Below, in pieces: positions 15,201-26,771 of a stretch of 64,000 nt of DNA. Position 1 is the first letter of the stretch; each line of letters begins with the position of its first letter. The notes beneath the pieces were generated by a model. That model had not been told where the DNA came from and did no database searches. It saw only the letters and a program-made list of their open reading frames with translations. The stretch covers positions 310,248-374,247 of the forward strand of contig VWZW01001018.1 of assembly GCA_013397115.1 (NCBI GenBank), given 5' to 3'. Both the position numbers and the translations under genes were made by a program. The stretch comes from Edolisoma coerulescens. Taxonomy: Eukaryota > Chordata > Aves > Passeriformes > Campephagidae.

Positions 15201-18200
15201 CAGGACCTCTGTGAATATGTCCTGCTTGTGATGCTGCATGCAGGGCCTGTTAGTGCCAGCCAGCTGGAAAAGCAGATGCTGCTGTGTGTCTAGGGAGGTG
15301 TTTAACTTCATTTCTGCATTCACAAGGGTTCCTCCATACACCTTGAGTGTGGTACTAGTTCCCCTGGAAACTGGTCAGGAATGATTTAGCTGGATTCCAG
15401 CAGAATCTCCTTCTGCACAGCAAATTAATAGGTAGAGGGTTAGTCCCAGAAGCAGAAAACATAGATACTAACTTTTGGAATTGTAGGCATGGTTTTCAAA
15501 AAGTGCATTTAAAGTATTGCTAGACTCTTAAGCATAGAGTCATTCCCTTCTAAGGAAGTCCAGAATTTTTACCTGCTGGCCTGCAGCAAGGTTGTTCATA
15601 GTGTTCCTCAGATACTTCCCAGTTCAGGTAGATATAATTTATAGGATGGTCTCATTAGAAATATAGCATGCAAGAAAATATAACAAAGAATTCCAAGTTA
15701 AGTTACGAAACACATAATTGGTATTCAAATAGTGAATGGAAGATACATATTCATTTAGAAAATAACTGATGGCATATGCATCAGCAAGCAGATGCTCTGA
15801 GGCGGTGTTACTGAGAAAATGTACAGCAACTCCTTAAGAGAGAACAGAGGGACTTTACTCTGTGTGAGTTTTAATAGGTATGTTAATATCTCCTAGAGAA
15901 TTAGAAAGTTTATTTCAAGATTTTACAAACAAGATATAGCAATGTCATCTGTCTGCAAACAGTCAGCTTGTCATGTGTTAGAGGACCTAGCTCAATTAAC
16001 TCCACTGGCTTAATTGGATTTTTAAAATTGTAATAGTAAGTGAATTTTGGTCCATTAGATGAAATGCAACTTGGGATAATTTAGCAATCCAGAGATCCTT
16101 TGTGTTAATATGACTTGATTTCTTTCTCAATAGAGAAAAGATTCCATCCTAGTTAAAATTCACTCTTTCTATCAAATTAAGGAAATTACTTTTTATAGGT
16201 CCTCATAACTTGTGGTAGTCTTGAGGAACCAAACATCACAGCTCAGAAAATAAAAACACCATGCAATGAATAGAAAAAGCTCCTTATCTTTATCGGTAAT
16301 CTCTGTTGTAAAGTTTATTTGTCTTATTATAATTATTAATTTGTAGGGTGGAAGCATGTAGAAACCTTGGCTGACATCAGGAACCCATTGTAGTGGGTGT
16401 TATCTAGACACAGTCACTCTTCTGAAATAGCTGCCCTGGTTTCAAGAGATACCTCCTGTAAAATGTTCTCTGCTGCGGAGGTTGAAGTTAACCTGTTTTA
16501 CTCTGATTTGAAACCCAGCTGCTGCCTCTCAGCTGAGAGAGCTGTAACACACAGAAGGAATTCGGAGCATACATAGGTGGCTGGATGAGAGGGCTTCATC
16601 TTAACACCATCTCTGCTGTTTTGCAGTCTTTTTAAGAACACAGAGTATTTGCACAGTAAAACACAGTGGATACTTTGGTCTCATTGTTCCCTGTTTTGGT
16701 AATCTCTTTGCCTTGTATTTGTGTTAAAGAACCTCAGATTTCTCTAGATACTTGACATGTTGATTTCAGGTGCTGCATTGTCCATGCTGATGGAAGAGGG
16801 TCTCCATGGTATAGGTGGAATACCTTTCATAGCAGGTTAAATACCTTTTACCTCCGATTCATGGAATGAACTTGCGTCATTTCCATGTAGAGCCGAGGGT
16901 GTTGCAGTAGTGACGCTTTTGAATGTGGTGTTTGTGGGGAGCACCAAAGTGAGAGCTGCATTCCAGCTGTTACTACTCATCTATGAGCAAAAGCTTCTCT
17001 GTTTGAACACAAACTAGCTAAATACTGCTTCCAAGTGTTTACCATACTGCCCATGTTGGGTACGTGTTTATAATAACAGAACTTTGGGGTGGCAGAAATC
17101 ACAACAAAACTTCTGGAACCTGAGTAAAAGGCTCTGCTAAAACAGTTACCTTTTGAATTAAGCAGGTGCTTTTTACTGGAATTCTACCAGGAAAAGTAGA
17201 TAGCATCTTATATGTGCCTTTGCATTAAAAACAATAAATCAAAATCTGATTCATGTGTATGGTAATATTTTCCTTTGGCTGTGTATGAGTTTGTCAGTCT
17301 AAGCTCAGAAAGAAGGTCATGTTATCCTCTGAAGGTATAATCATGGCCCTGCTTCTGAGCAAAATATACCTCATTAAAAATCAAATATTTTTCTGCCAGA
17401 ATTACACATTACATTGTTCACATTGTTTGCGTCTGTTTATTGATATCCTTGCATCCTATCAAATAAAGCCTTATTGTTAGACAAGGTATTTGGGAATTTT
17501 TGTGTTAAACTTCAGTGCTAGCAGAATTTACCTGCCACCATGTACAAAGTACACCCTTGCATGTGTATTTGGATACAGCCAGTGATGGTTTACCACTACC
17601 CTGGACCATGTATTTGCATTGGCAGGCTGCTCTTTGTCCTGTTGTGGGTTTTTCTTTTTCCTTATTGTCTTGTATTCCAGTGATGTTTACAGAATCATTC
17701 AGTCTATCTCAGTCGTTTTCCATTACAGCGTGTCAGAGACCTGCAGTAATGCTTATCATGGAGATTGTAAATGTGATATATGGTACCTATGATTTCTCTC
17801 TCTTCTCCATAACTAAAGAAATGCAACACAAACGATCAGTGGCAGCACTTCTTTGTAAAATTACAGTTAACTGGGTTTGTAGTGGGAAATGCATTGTAAC
17901 TGTTGACTGTAAATTAAAAAACATTGAGAAATATAAAATAAATAGGACATGTAATGGATCCTGTGGTTGTATGACTGAGCTTTTCAAAAGGTAGCAATAC
18001 TACAGATTGCACAAGATTTTTAAGAGCAAACCAACTTGATGTAGTTATACATACTAATGTGCTCATTGGAGAGTAAATCTAAGATTCAAAATCCAGTACA
18101 AATACCTGCACATTCCTTTTCCTGAGTCTTTATAGCTTGTGTGTGTATATGCCTTGTACAATTTTTCTTAACACAACTCAGTGACCAGAATGCATGATTA

Positions 18201-20158
18201 ATTTAAATTCGGGTTTCTGTGAGGTTTTAAACCATTGATTTCCTTCAGTTATGTTATGTATGGAACTCTGCATGCATCTGGTAATGTTTTTGCCTCACTG
18301 TAATTTCCTTGTTGTGGTACTGACAGAAAAATAAGATGATTGATGCTGTTTTGAATGCTGGAATGATTGCAACAGATAACAGACTTTCTACAGAAGTGTA
18401 TAATGAGCTTGCGCGTAACAGAAGGCTTGAATACTCTGTGCACCATTCCCACTGCATTGTGTCTGTCGTAACCCTGAATTGGTACCCACAGCCCTCAGAG
18501 TAATTTTCTTCTGGAATATCCTGGGAGGTAGCAGTGTTGCCATAGGCCGCAGCACACTGACAAGACAACCTTTGCCATCCACCTGCCAGTGCCAGTGAAT
18601 CTTCATGAGACATCAGGTGGATTGACACGGTTGTGCTCTTCTCCTTTAATTCAAACTAAGTTACAGTTCTTCACAAGAGGAAGAACTCAATACTTTATAG
18701 TATGGCATAGGTGATGCTAAAAATATACTGGTCCCTGAAGCAGGACGATTTTAATACCAAATGTGACCAGAAATCACCAAATTAATCTTCAACTTCTGTC
18801 ACCTTATCTGCCAGCATCTGAGGTGCTAGGGACAGAAGAGGGTTTCCTTGTAAGCCCTTTTGAAGGGTTTGTGGCAGGTGTCAAACTTGTTCCTTTAAAA
18901 ATGCCTTCATCCTCTCTCTCGCGTAATAAAGACACATTTGTAGATGGATTCTCAACTTGAAATGATAAGGAAAATGTTTTACCAATAGCGACAGGTCCTC
19001 TGCTCTAAAGCAGCCAAAGTGTTTCCAACTAATAAAACTTAACAGTTCAAAGAAAAACAAACCCAGGTTGGGCATGGGTTGCAGCACCTGAAAAGGTGGA
19101 AGCTATTTCGATAAATACAAAACTATGGCCTTTGAAGGAAAAGGGCTCAAGTATTCAAAATATAATTATTAATCATATCTTGTTAATGATATGAAGTTAC
19201 TTGGGTCAAAGTAAGCTTCAAAACCTGCACAAGTTCCAAAGATGCCTCATTCCATGTGAGGGCAGCTGGGCAACACTGGCTGTTGAGTGGGTCTTCTCTC
19301 ACATACGGGGGAATGTCTAAGCATAAAACTACCAGTTTACAGTTTAAAAAGTGCAAGTATAAGGATTTATGCAGAACAGAGAGGGTAAAATCCACATCTG
19401 GCTCTTTATTAGAGGAATTTCAGCAAGGTAACTTAAAATCTTGGGGAAAGGTCCAGCTAGAGAACAAAACAAGAGTCCTTTAACAGAGGATGTAACAGTT
19501 ACTGCTAGAAATGCTCATATTTTCCAGAAGGAATTTATAAACTTAGGAGCTATCTCAGAAAAAAAAACCCAAACAGTTTCTGAAAAAGAGAACTGAGCAT
19601 GTGCTTTCCCAATTGTATTTGTCTTGGTAATTTCCTGTCAACAAGATATACAGATCTCTACTTAAAATAGGAGGGTGCTCTTATTTTCATATCTTTATTC
19701 TGTGTAGGTTATAGAGGACAGAAAGGGGAAAGAGGCGAGCCTGGAATTGGACTGCCTGGTAACCCTGGACCACCTGGCCCTGCAGGTACAAGTCTCCAGA
19801 TTTATTTCTGCTATTTTTATTTATGTACTAACAGGCCTTTCTCCTGTTTTTAACGCTGGTTTTACACTCCTGCTTTTCCTCCCGAGCTGGGTCGTAGCAT
19901 GAGGTCAGCCCCACCTGCCTACTCATGGATGTGCTGAAGTGCAGCTGATGTCGGTGATGAAATGCAGGGCTCTGCACGTGCTCTGGTGAGAACTCTGCTA
20001 ATTCTACCTTTGTTTCACCAGCTGCTGGCCTGCCAGGCCCGCCAGGAACACCAGGCTCACCAGGACCGCAGGGGCCGCCTGGACCCCACGGGAGATGCAA
20101 TCCGGCAGATTGCTATTACCACGTATCACAGACTCGGTCACGCTCCAGCAGGAAATAA
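213..20158 (+). CDS. COL19A1: Collagen alpha-1(XIX) chain, 3' part (12 coding exons)
   Basis: This is the C-terminal part of a FACIT collagen, a secreted homotrimer of basement-membrane zones. The joined exons 213-239, 1177-1230, 3810-3854, 6004-6048, 6157-6219, 7725-7760, 7907-7951, 10159-10329, 11261-11327, 13177-13332, 19708-19785 and 20022-20158 give one open frame. It runs through an unbroken Gly-X-Y tract (117 residues to 10329), a non-collagenous NC2 linker of about 40 residues (starting ADAISLEEIKKYIKQE), and a COL1 domain with two typical imperfections (GIG and GPAAAG). The NC1 tail begins RCNPADC and ends at TAA. The CxxxxC pair just after the last triplet is a FACIT hallmark used for interchain disulphides. 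NC2 wording (SQLKLPAAMLASQA) and the CNPxDC tail point to COL19A1 rather than COL9A1, COL12A1, COL14A1 or COL21A1. The convergent COL9A1 neighbour supports this. The 5' part of the gene is outside the window. Confidence 0.95.
1177..1230 (+). CDS. COL19A1: COL19A1 exon, 54 bp
   Basis: Encodes GDPGPMGLPGLEGLPGEK. 54 bp is the classic collagen exon unit. The acceptor follows an A-rich, pyrimidine-poor stretch (aaaaaaccag), which is weak. The donor is GTAGGA. Phase 0. Confidence 0.92.
2313..2490 (-). other. Exon-like antisense open stretch inside a COL19A1 intron
   Basis: On the - strand a long pyrimidine tract (about 2515 to 2493) ends in TTTTCAG. A 178-bp open stretch follows, ending in GAG before GTGTGT. 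In frame it reads GYSGPFSNLACRTATATTVS and later REILSRGYKLLKAVHEII, MKLQPMLSLEDG. An in-frame stop follows the donor. I do not recognise the protein. It could be an exon of an antisense transcript, a relic of a retrocopied gene, or chance. Against a gene: no second exon is recognisable nearby. The + strand A run next to it could instead be the tail of a retroposed fragment. Confidence 0.3.
3810..3854 (+). CDS. COL19A1: COL19A1 exon, 45 bp
   Basis: Encodes GDRGPAGAPGVSGTP. Acceptor ttttcttcag, donor GTATGT, phase 0. Confidence 0.92.
6004..6048 (+). CDS. COL19A1: COL19A1 exon, 45 bp
   Basis: Encodes GKPGSPGSPGMPGEP. Acceptor ctctttttgcag, strong donor GTAAGT, phase 0. Only 108 bp of intron separates it from the next exon. 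Confidence 0.93.
6157..6219 (+). CDS. COL19A1: COL19A1 exon, 63 bp
   Basis: Encodes 21 residues beginning GERGPIGDIGFPGPEG and ending QGKP. Acceptor ttctttcttag, donor GTGAGC, phase 0. Confidence 0.93.
7725..7760 (+). CDS. COL19A1: COL19A1 exon, 36 bp
   Basis: Encodes GMNGKDGLPGPP. Acceptor attttttttcttag, donor GTAAGA, phase 0. Confidence 0.93.
7907..7951 (+). CDS. COL19A1: COL19A1 exon, 45 bp
   Basis: Encodes GTVGRPGDRGPKGER. Acceptor ccatttttcag, strong donor GTAAGT, phase 0. Confidence 0.93.
9376..9712 (-). mobile_element. CR1 LINE, 5'-truncated 3' end
   Basis: The left edge carries the CR1 3'-terminal repeat seen in reverse (atcatagaatcatagaa). It is followed by the conserved CR1 tail (reverse complements of the segments reading as failure-to-cover and lead phrases common in bird CR1 copies, such as ggttggagcatccaaagc and aagaatttcttcctaatatc). 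It has no reverse transcriptase part. It sits in the COL19A1 intron between the exons at 7907 and 10159, antisense to the gene. Confidence 0.92.
9889..9956. repeat. Exact tandem duplication, 2 x 34 bp
   Basis: The unit 9889-9922 is repeated without change at 9923-9956 (it begins ttctgtccttgaaaag and ends gagtcaatc). Perfect identity indicates a recent event. It is intronic in COL19A1 with no coding effect. Confidence 0.97.
10159..10329 (+). CDS. COL19A1: COL19A1 exon, 171 bp, end of the collagenous domain before NC2
   Basis: Encodes 57 residues in 19 Gly-X-Y triplets, from GDQGIPGDRGPQGERGKPG to GPPGFS. Acceptor ttttacgcag, donor GTAAGT, phase 0. It is the longest coding exon in this part of the gene. 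No in-frame internal splice pair is evident. The next exon starts the non-collagenous NC2 segment, so this exon closes the triple-helical domain. Confidence 0.95.
10330..13176. other. COL19A1 introns around NC2
   Basis: Two introns (10330-11260 and 11328-13176) of AT-rich sequence. I see no repeat family, RNA gene or additional exon. Confidence 0.6.
11261..11327 (+). CDS. COL19A1: COL19A1 exon, 67 bp, NC2 linker first half
   Basis: Encodes ADAISLEEIKKYIKQEVLKV followed by FE and one base of the next codon. Non-collagenous, charged and probably helical, as expected for the FACIT NC2 segment that guides chain association. Acceptor ttctcatcag, donor GTAAGA. It starts in phase 0 and ends in phase 1. 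Confidence 0.93.
13177..13332 (+). CDS. COL19A1: COL19A1 exon, 156 bp, NC2 second half and start of COL1
   Basis: Completes the split Glu codon, then reads RMAQFVSQLKLPAAMLASQA, HGKPGPPGKDG and on to GERGIQ. It therefore joins the end of NC2 to the start of COL1. The acceptor (ttaatgaag) is pyrimidine-poor, but it is the only site that keeps the frame. The donor is GTAGGA. Starts and ends in phase 1. Confidence 0.92.
13333..19707. other. COL19A1 6.4-kb intron in COL1
   Basis: Mostly unique AT-rich sequence with short A runs at about 13862-13877 and 14563-14582. The longest open frame is 159 codons on the + strand (17515-17994). It has no recognisable domain, and I treat it as chance. No mobile element was recognised. 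Confidence 0.6.
19708..19785 (+). CDS. COL19A1: COL19A1 exon, 78 bp, COL1
   Basis: Encodes (G)YRGQKGERGEPGIGLPG followed by NPGPPGPA. It contains the G-I-G imperfection typical of the FACIT COL1 domain. Acceptor ctgtgtag, donor GTACAA. Phase 1 on both sides. It follows a 6.4-kb intron. Confidence 0.93.
20022..20158 (+). CDS. COL19A1: COL19A1 terminal coding exon, COL1 end and NC1
   Basis: Reads AAGLPGPPGTPGSPGPQG, then PPGPHG, then the NC1 tail RCNPADCYYHVSQTRSRSSR K and TAA at 20156-20158. The second COL1 imperfection (GPAAAG) spans the splice junction. The CNPADC pair right after the helix is the FACIT NC1 signature. The tail is short and ends in Arg/Ser/Lys-rich sequence. Acceptor tttcaccag, phase 1. 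Confidence 0.94.
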
Positions 20159-22130
20159 AAACCCTCTCCCCCAGACACTTGGGTTCACAGTCACTTTTCA
20201 CTCTTCCCAATAAGTTAATTTAATTTTTGAAATATTTGGTGCATTATTTTTTTCTCTCGACACTGCATGGTGTATAGATAATTTGTAAGGCACGAAGCTG
20301 AGCCTTTTTCTGTGTTATTTGCAGTGTCATAATGATGACATGATGTCATATATTTTCCAGAGTGCATTCCATGTGTTGTTTCTCATATTTATTTTGCTTA
20401 GAACAGAAAATAGGCCCAAATAGTTTTCATAAACTTCTTTCTTCAAACAAAAAATATTTTATTATAACTTAAGACATTATGTATGCCTCCATATGTAAGC
20501 TGGCTTTATTTTTCTTGCTGGTGGTCAATTTTAAATGGAAAAAATACGTTTCTGAAGTTACAAAGTGTACTCGTTCATGGCGAATGCAGGACCTGAGCTG
20601 GAGCACTGGGAACTCTGTTTAGACTAAACATTCACGTCCCTCCCGGAGGCTCCAGCAAACCTTCTGAAAAGGGTCTGCCACGCACCAGGAATGCTGCCCG
20701 CAATTTCACAGTCACATCCAAGATGGCAAAGAAGGAAACAAAGATGTGTTTATGATCTCCTTATTCCATCCAACGATAAGCTTCAGACTGACTGGAAAAT
20801 CACCAGGTGTAGCTCCAGGAAGTGTCTCTCCTGACTGGATTTTGTCCCAGCTGGGGGCTTGTATGTTCCTTTAGTCATGGTTACACATACCCCAGATATT
20901 AAACTCAAGAGGCTGCTCGTGGTCTGGACTGAGACCTGGCACACCTTCCAGCCATTTCGTGGACTGAGTAAGGATACTGAGGCCTGTAATCAAGCTGTTC
21001 TGCCATTAAATCTGCCTGCAGCAAAGGCAACCCCTTGCTTTAGAGCAGCGGCTGGTGAGTGCGTAGTTCAAGAATGGAACTTCACAAGCCTCTAATCTTG
21101 GTGGTAGCACTGCTTTCCTCTACCTCCTGCTATATTCACATGCTGAAATAAGCTTGAGAAGAACATGGAATCTGTAGAGCGAAAAACTCACAGATCCTAC
21201 TAACTGGTGGCAGAAAATTTCTTGAGTTCAAGAGAAATTTGGAAAAAAATACAAAACCCTCCTTGAAAGGTGTACTACTGAGAGCAACAGCATCCAGTTT
21301 TCAGGCATTTAGTAAAGGCTACAGGAACAGATGTCAATGATGAACAAAACAGAACAATGTGTAAGTCCTGTAGAGCTCAAAGGCTTGAGCAAAAGAAAAG
21401 CTGGAGAAAATTGATCACACAGAGGCTGATTCTGAAAAGGAGGGAGCAGGGGTGGCCAAAATTTCATTTCTGATTATTAGGAAACAGATGATCCTAGGTT
21501 AGTCCTGTGGAATTTTGTATGGTGCAATAGAAAGTGAAGGTGCTATTGAGAGAACACAGACATCTATAACCTACAACCTCAAAATGCATCTGTAGTACAA
21601 AGCCATACTGATGCCTCTTACCCCATCGTTAGGAAGTCAGTCACTCTCTCATATCAGGCAGGGAAGTGGTTTTGATGACTTTGTGCTTGAGCAGTACCGA
21701 GCTGCCAGGGAAACATTCTCAAATTGGAAGTGCTGGCTTCCAGAGAAGCTGTTGTGATACATGCACCTGGCTGACTTCTGAGTTTTGCTTAAAAATAGTT
21801 AAGGAATGACTGGTGGGAGTCTTTAGCAGAAGTTGCACATTGGCATTTGTTCTGAATAAAGTTCCTAGTATTTGCACCCAGAGCAGAGGAGCAAGATGAG
21901 AGCAAGAGGTGACAGAGTTAACCCAGGCAGCTGGGGTGTTCAGTACGCTTTCCTAGAGGGAACGCACACATCCCTGACAGGTTCATTGGTTAGGTGTTTG
22001 GAGGAGAGAAGATGCTTTCTACAAAAAGATGTTAAAGGAAACACAGGGGTGGAAGGCTGAGAGTAAACACTTGGGACAGGATAGGGCAGCAGGAATGAGG
22101 ACAGCAGAAAACCTGTGGCATGAAAATATC
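20159..22130 (+). other. COL19A1: Probable COL19A1 3' UTR (extent uncertain)
   Basis: Sequence directly after the COL19A1 stop. An AATAAA overlaps the stop codon itself (20154-20159) but is too close to be used as the 3' end signal. Downstream candidates are ATTAAA at 20898 and 21005 and AATAAA at 21855-21860. The UTR may run further, since AATAAA also occurs at 23555, 26040, 27667 and 28457. Without transcript data the end cannot be fixed. Confidence 0.5.
21855..21860 (+). promoter_or_regulatory. Candidate poly(A) signal for COL19A1
   Basis: First canonical AATAAA on the + strand well downstream of the stop (about 1.7 kb). No clear GT-rich element follows, so use is uncertain. The copy at 28457-28462 is followed by T/GT-rich sequence and is an alternative. 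Confidence 0.3.
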
Positions 22131-25100
22131 TCCTGAAGGAACTGCAGTACAGCCTGCAGCTGGGGACGCCTTGGGGACTCAGGGCGCTTTATCTGTTCCT
22201 TGTGAGAATGGAGAGAGGCAGGTCAAAGCCCACGGGTGAACCCAGTCCTCACACCTCCTGTTCTTCTCACCCGCCTCATTCGTCAGGAGGCAATGGCTGC
22301 CCCTTCTCCAGGCCAGCACATCCTCTGTTCTGCGCGCAGCGGGCGCCTGTCCCGCCGTGGTGAAGGTGCATTTGGGACAAGTGGTCCTGCCTGAGCTTAG
22401 CTCAACACAAGCTGCTCCCACTCCAGAACTGCTGTGCCCATGGAGCATGTTTTGGTTTGCTCTGTGGAACTGATCACCTTTCCAGATCTGGTCCTCAGAG
22501 TGCCAGGGCTGTGGGAGTGCTGGGCATGGTGAGGCAGGGTCTGCCTGCCCAGAGGGTAAAGCCTTGCACCAACACGTGTCTTGGTGTCTAAATATGGACA
22601 CCAGAGGTGGAAGAGCACCACATTCTGGTTTCCATTCTCCGAAAGGAACTGCTGGTCAGGTATCTTGCATGAACATTTTCTCTTTTTTTTTTTTCCCCTT
22701 TCTTTTTTTTTTTTTTTGTTACTTCTCTAGTAATTCCAATATATGTAATAACCTAAACATTTTTTACTTCATAAGTTAATTTTGAACTTCATTTTCTGTG
22801 ATAATATTGAAAAGGGTGCTGTCTTGTGGTAGTATTTGCGTGACTTAGAGGTTCCCAAGCAGCCCCGTCCTGGAAGGCTGTACATAGACCATTGTGCCGC
22901 ATCAGTGGTATCTGTATATTTTGGGGCTTTTAGCTTGCTGAAACCCAGCATCTGTTATCTGCCAGATGCAATTGCTGTATTTTAATTTACTTGAACTTAT
23001 TGGAAAGCAGAACACTTTTTATATTTGAAGAAGTTTTATTTTTTCATCTATGTTTCCTACAGATGCCTTTTTCTTTTTATAGGCTCAAACATAAAGGTCT
23101 TTCTAAAATGTGTTTGAACACTTTCAGTTGATTTGCAGGTAACTTTGGTAATTATCTTGTTGCATTATTTTTATTTTGCTAAAAGCCCACTTTAATTTTC
23201 TCATGTGAGAAAACGGGTATTTTTTTATATGGGCTATCTCAATACCTATTTTAGGATGCCACGTTCTTCACTGGGGTAGAACAGAGTTAAGCCCAGCTCA
23301 ACTTTTCTTCACACTGGCTTGCTCCTACTTCGCATATTTAGAACTGAAAGTGGAATGTAGCTGGAAACATATTTGTTTCTGCATGGTTTTCAGGTTTGGC
23401 CCCTGGAATTTCTTTGCAGATTCAAACTGATGTTGTCTTAGCTTTTGGGCAGGAGGCCAGGGAGGCAAGAGAGCGTGCTAATCTATTTTGCCATTTGCTT
23501 TATTAATTTTGTATCTGTTTTGAGCAGTTCATGCTGCAGTGAGCACTGCAAGGAAATAAATACGAGGTATTATTTTTTCCAGTAGCATGAGGTCTTTTAT
23601 TCTGCTTTGGGTTTGTTTATGTGCTACAAGACTCAGAAGTGAAATGACTTTGACAAAATGATTTAAACCTTTCTTAAAAGCTCTCTAAGCTTTATCCTAG
23701 TTCAGGGTCAGACTATTATATTTTATGGCAAGTTGTTTTATCACCTGTTAAGAAGGTGTTGGGATTTTCTTTAAATAGCTACGTACAGAACTACTCAGTT
23801 TGCCCAAAGAAAGTAAAGAAACTTGCTAAGAGAGAAGCTTTCCCGAGGCTGCAGCAGAGCTCCTACTGTCCACGTGGTGGAGTGCAAAACATCCTTTCAG
23901 TGCAAAGGTTACAGCCCAGGCATAACTCGCCCAGCAGCACAAGAGCTGACCCAGCCATGAGTATTCTCACAGCACAACAGTCAGTGTTTCCGATTTTGTT
24001 CCTGACACTGACTTTTTTCTATTTACTTTTTTTTAAATCTCTTTGGTTTTGCACTGCAGTATTTGCAGAAATACTACCTTTCTTGGATTATTGTTGTCAG
24101 GTAATATTGCTAAGACTTCATTTGTGTTTATTATTATATTGTGTTTTGTGTATGTTACAAAAGAATATGTAGTGGTGGGACATCTGACTTTCAGGCACCA
24201 TTTATGTCTCCTGCAATGATGTTTGTCTCCAGGGAAGGAGGGACTCATCTATGGTTAGTAAAAACTACAACAGCATCCTATCTATAGTCGGGCAGCAGTG
24301 CAGCCTGGCAATGTTTTGAGAACCAAAATTCTTATCTTAAACTGGATTTGGTTTCAATGCTAAAAGAACACTGTGATACAGAAACAGGATTGATTATCCA
24401 TCCTTCCCTTACGTTTTATGATTGTGGGTTATACAGATGTTGCACAGCTTTGTTAAATAAGTGGGGTTTTTAATTAATGGATAATCATATAAAATAGTTT
24501 GGATCTTCTTTTTCAAAAGATTGAAATGTTATTTTTCATGTCTGGGTACACTCCATTTTTTTTTTCTTAAATGTTTATATGGAAGTCTTGTAAAAACCCC
24601 ACTGGCTAAATTAGCATTTTATAAACTTGTTTCTCCAAATAGGCTACATAAAACCAGTCCCTAATCTTGCATTTTACCAATGCAGTAGAACTGCTGCTCT
24701 AATGTGAGATGTTAGAACAAGAAAAATAACTCAGAAATCAAAACATTGCTGGTTTGGGATGTTTTTATTGAGTTTTTCATAGTTTCTGGATGTACCAAGG
24801 CATGCAATTTTTCTTGAAATCTGATATGTCCACTACAATTCAATTGTACTGGGTGGATGTTTAAACCACCTCCATGCACGTAGCTGGGTGTAGGCCATGG
24901 AGAACAAGTTTAACCCTGACCTTGTCGTGGTTGGTATTTAAGTGGAAAATTCAAGTTTCAGGATACCTTAAGGAAATGTGGTTTTCAAATAGTCATTGCT
25001 AACAATCATTACAGATTCTAGACCAAAATAAGTTTGTAGCTAAAACGTTTGGAGTCTACATGTCTTTTAGCAGTTTTCTTTCTTAGTCTGCTATTCTGTA

Positions 25101-26771
25101 AACATGAATGGCTTTAATTACTTACTGCAGTCTTAATGTAAATATATTCTGTCTCCAGTCAGAATGTTTGAAGGATGCTCAATGACATACCTTGGTTTTT
25201 TGTATTCTTTCATTTCTGAATTACATGCAGCTGTCACTGAATGAATCACAGAACGTGCCGACTGGTTGCTTCCTTCCTTCCTTATATTTTTGGTTTGCAA
25301 TATTTAAGGTTCAGTTCAATGGAAATGTATTAAGTGGATGAAAAATAGCTTTTTACATAATTTTGTGGCCATGTACATCTGAAACAGGATTCTGGATGGA
25401 AATGGAAATATTTAACATACTTTCTGTTTGTGGCTCTGTCAAAAATGTCAGTCTTTCCTTCTGTGTCAAGTCACAAGAGGGAGGATGCAGCTGCAGCAGG
25501 AGAAAGAAGAGGCACAAAGCCACTGCAGTGAGCTCTGGGGGAGTAGTCAGGGCGGGTTGGCTAAATTTAGGGGGGTTGGATTTTGACCCCATAAAAGTCA
25601 GGCTTGTCCTTCCTAGGCCTGGTGAAACAGGGCTCTACAATCTGGAGAAAAAAAAAAAACAAACTAAATGCAAAACCTTGGTCTTAATATGTGTATCATT
25701 TATGGAAGTTAATACATTCTCTGAAGGCAGATAAATTTTCTCCCTGGGTAGGAGATAATCACTTTTATTCAAGAAACTGATTCACTGAACTTTGGGGAAC
25801 TTCAGGAATTTTCATTTTTCTCTTGCTGCCTAACTGTCCCAGGAGGAAAAATGACGATGACATTTTAAAAGACTCTAGGTAATAATTTCACCACTAACTT
25901 GATTTTCTTTCTTCCAATTTCATAGTAACTTCAGCAAGTTTGTTTTGTTCATTGTCTGAAGCTGCCAGGTTTACTTGTCCTTTTGAATGCAAGGCAGCAA
26001 GCAAAACAGAACAGAAATAACAAAAGATTGAAGGGAGGGAATAAAAATGAAGCTGTAGCAAATCATATAGGGGTAACATGCCCTACAAAATACAGATATT
26101 TCTTCTCTGCTTGTGACCCATGAGCAGAGGAGATGCGGCAATTGCAATTTTAAGTATAAAGGAAGCAGAGGCTATGTGGCCAAATAATAATACAGTGATG
26201 AGCAGGTGAAGCAAACACATTTTACCCAATTATCTAAGCAATTTAACAACGTTTGCAAAAATGCAGCATTTGTATGTGGAGCACAACTGCTGTGTTCTGC
26301 CAGGATGAACTAACACTGTCATCTCTGAAACAAAGGGTTTCTTGGGAAACTTGGTTTCTTGTTCCCTCTGTCCTTCAAGTAACCTTCAAAATACCATCTG
26401 TAGACACTTCCTTTTTGAAGGAAAATTTGTTGTAGATCTGTGCTTGGCTCTGGGTAAACTCAGATCATGACTAGGATATTCAAGGGCACAAAATGCAGTG
26501 TAATCCTCCCTCGCCTTAGTTTCATACATCATTTAGGAGCCCCAAATAGTGGTCTAGAGCTTCTTTGGCTACAGAGACTTTGGCCTTTGTGAAACATTCA
26601 CAAGCTGTTTTGGTAGAAGTTCATACTAAGTTGCTCGAACTCAGTGATGGCTGTGGCAGAAAACTTATATATAAACTCATATATTAACTCTATGTGTATA
26701 TAAACTATAGATATATAACACAGACATCTCTTAGATCAGTATTCAGCAGCAGTGTTATGAATACTTACTAA
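22131..26771. other. Region between the two collagen genes, left part
   Basis: No coding gene recognised. It contains a GC-richer block at about 22140-22630, two adjacent T runs at 22682-22719 and otherwise AT-rich sequence. It may belong partly to a long COL19A1 3' UTR. The open frames of 123-140 codons here have no recognisable domain. Confidence 0.5.
22682..22719. repeat. T-rich low-complexity tract
   Basis: Two poly-T runs separated by a short cccctttc spacer. No mobile element body was recognised on either side. Confidence 0.85.

Noticed and set aside
20154..20159. AATAAA overlapping the COL19A1 stop codon
   Set aside because: Too close to the stop to leave any 3' UTR; arises from the Lys-stop codons followed by A bases.
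22140..22630. Possible CpG island or promoter between the two genes
   Set aside because: GC content rises but CpG pairs are sparse, and no first exon is visible on either strand.
23756..24172. 138-codon open frame on the + strand
   Set aside because: No domain and no splice context. The hydrophobic end is simply T-rich sequence, probably in the COL19A1 3' UTR or between the genes.
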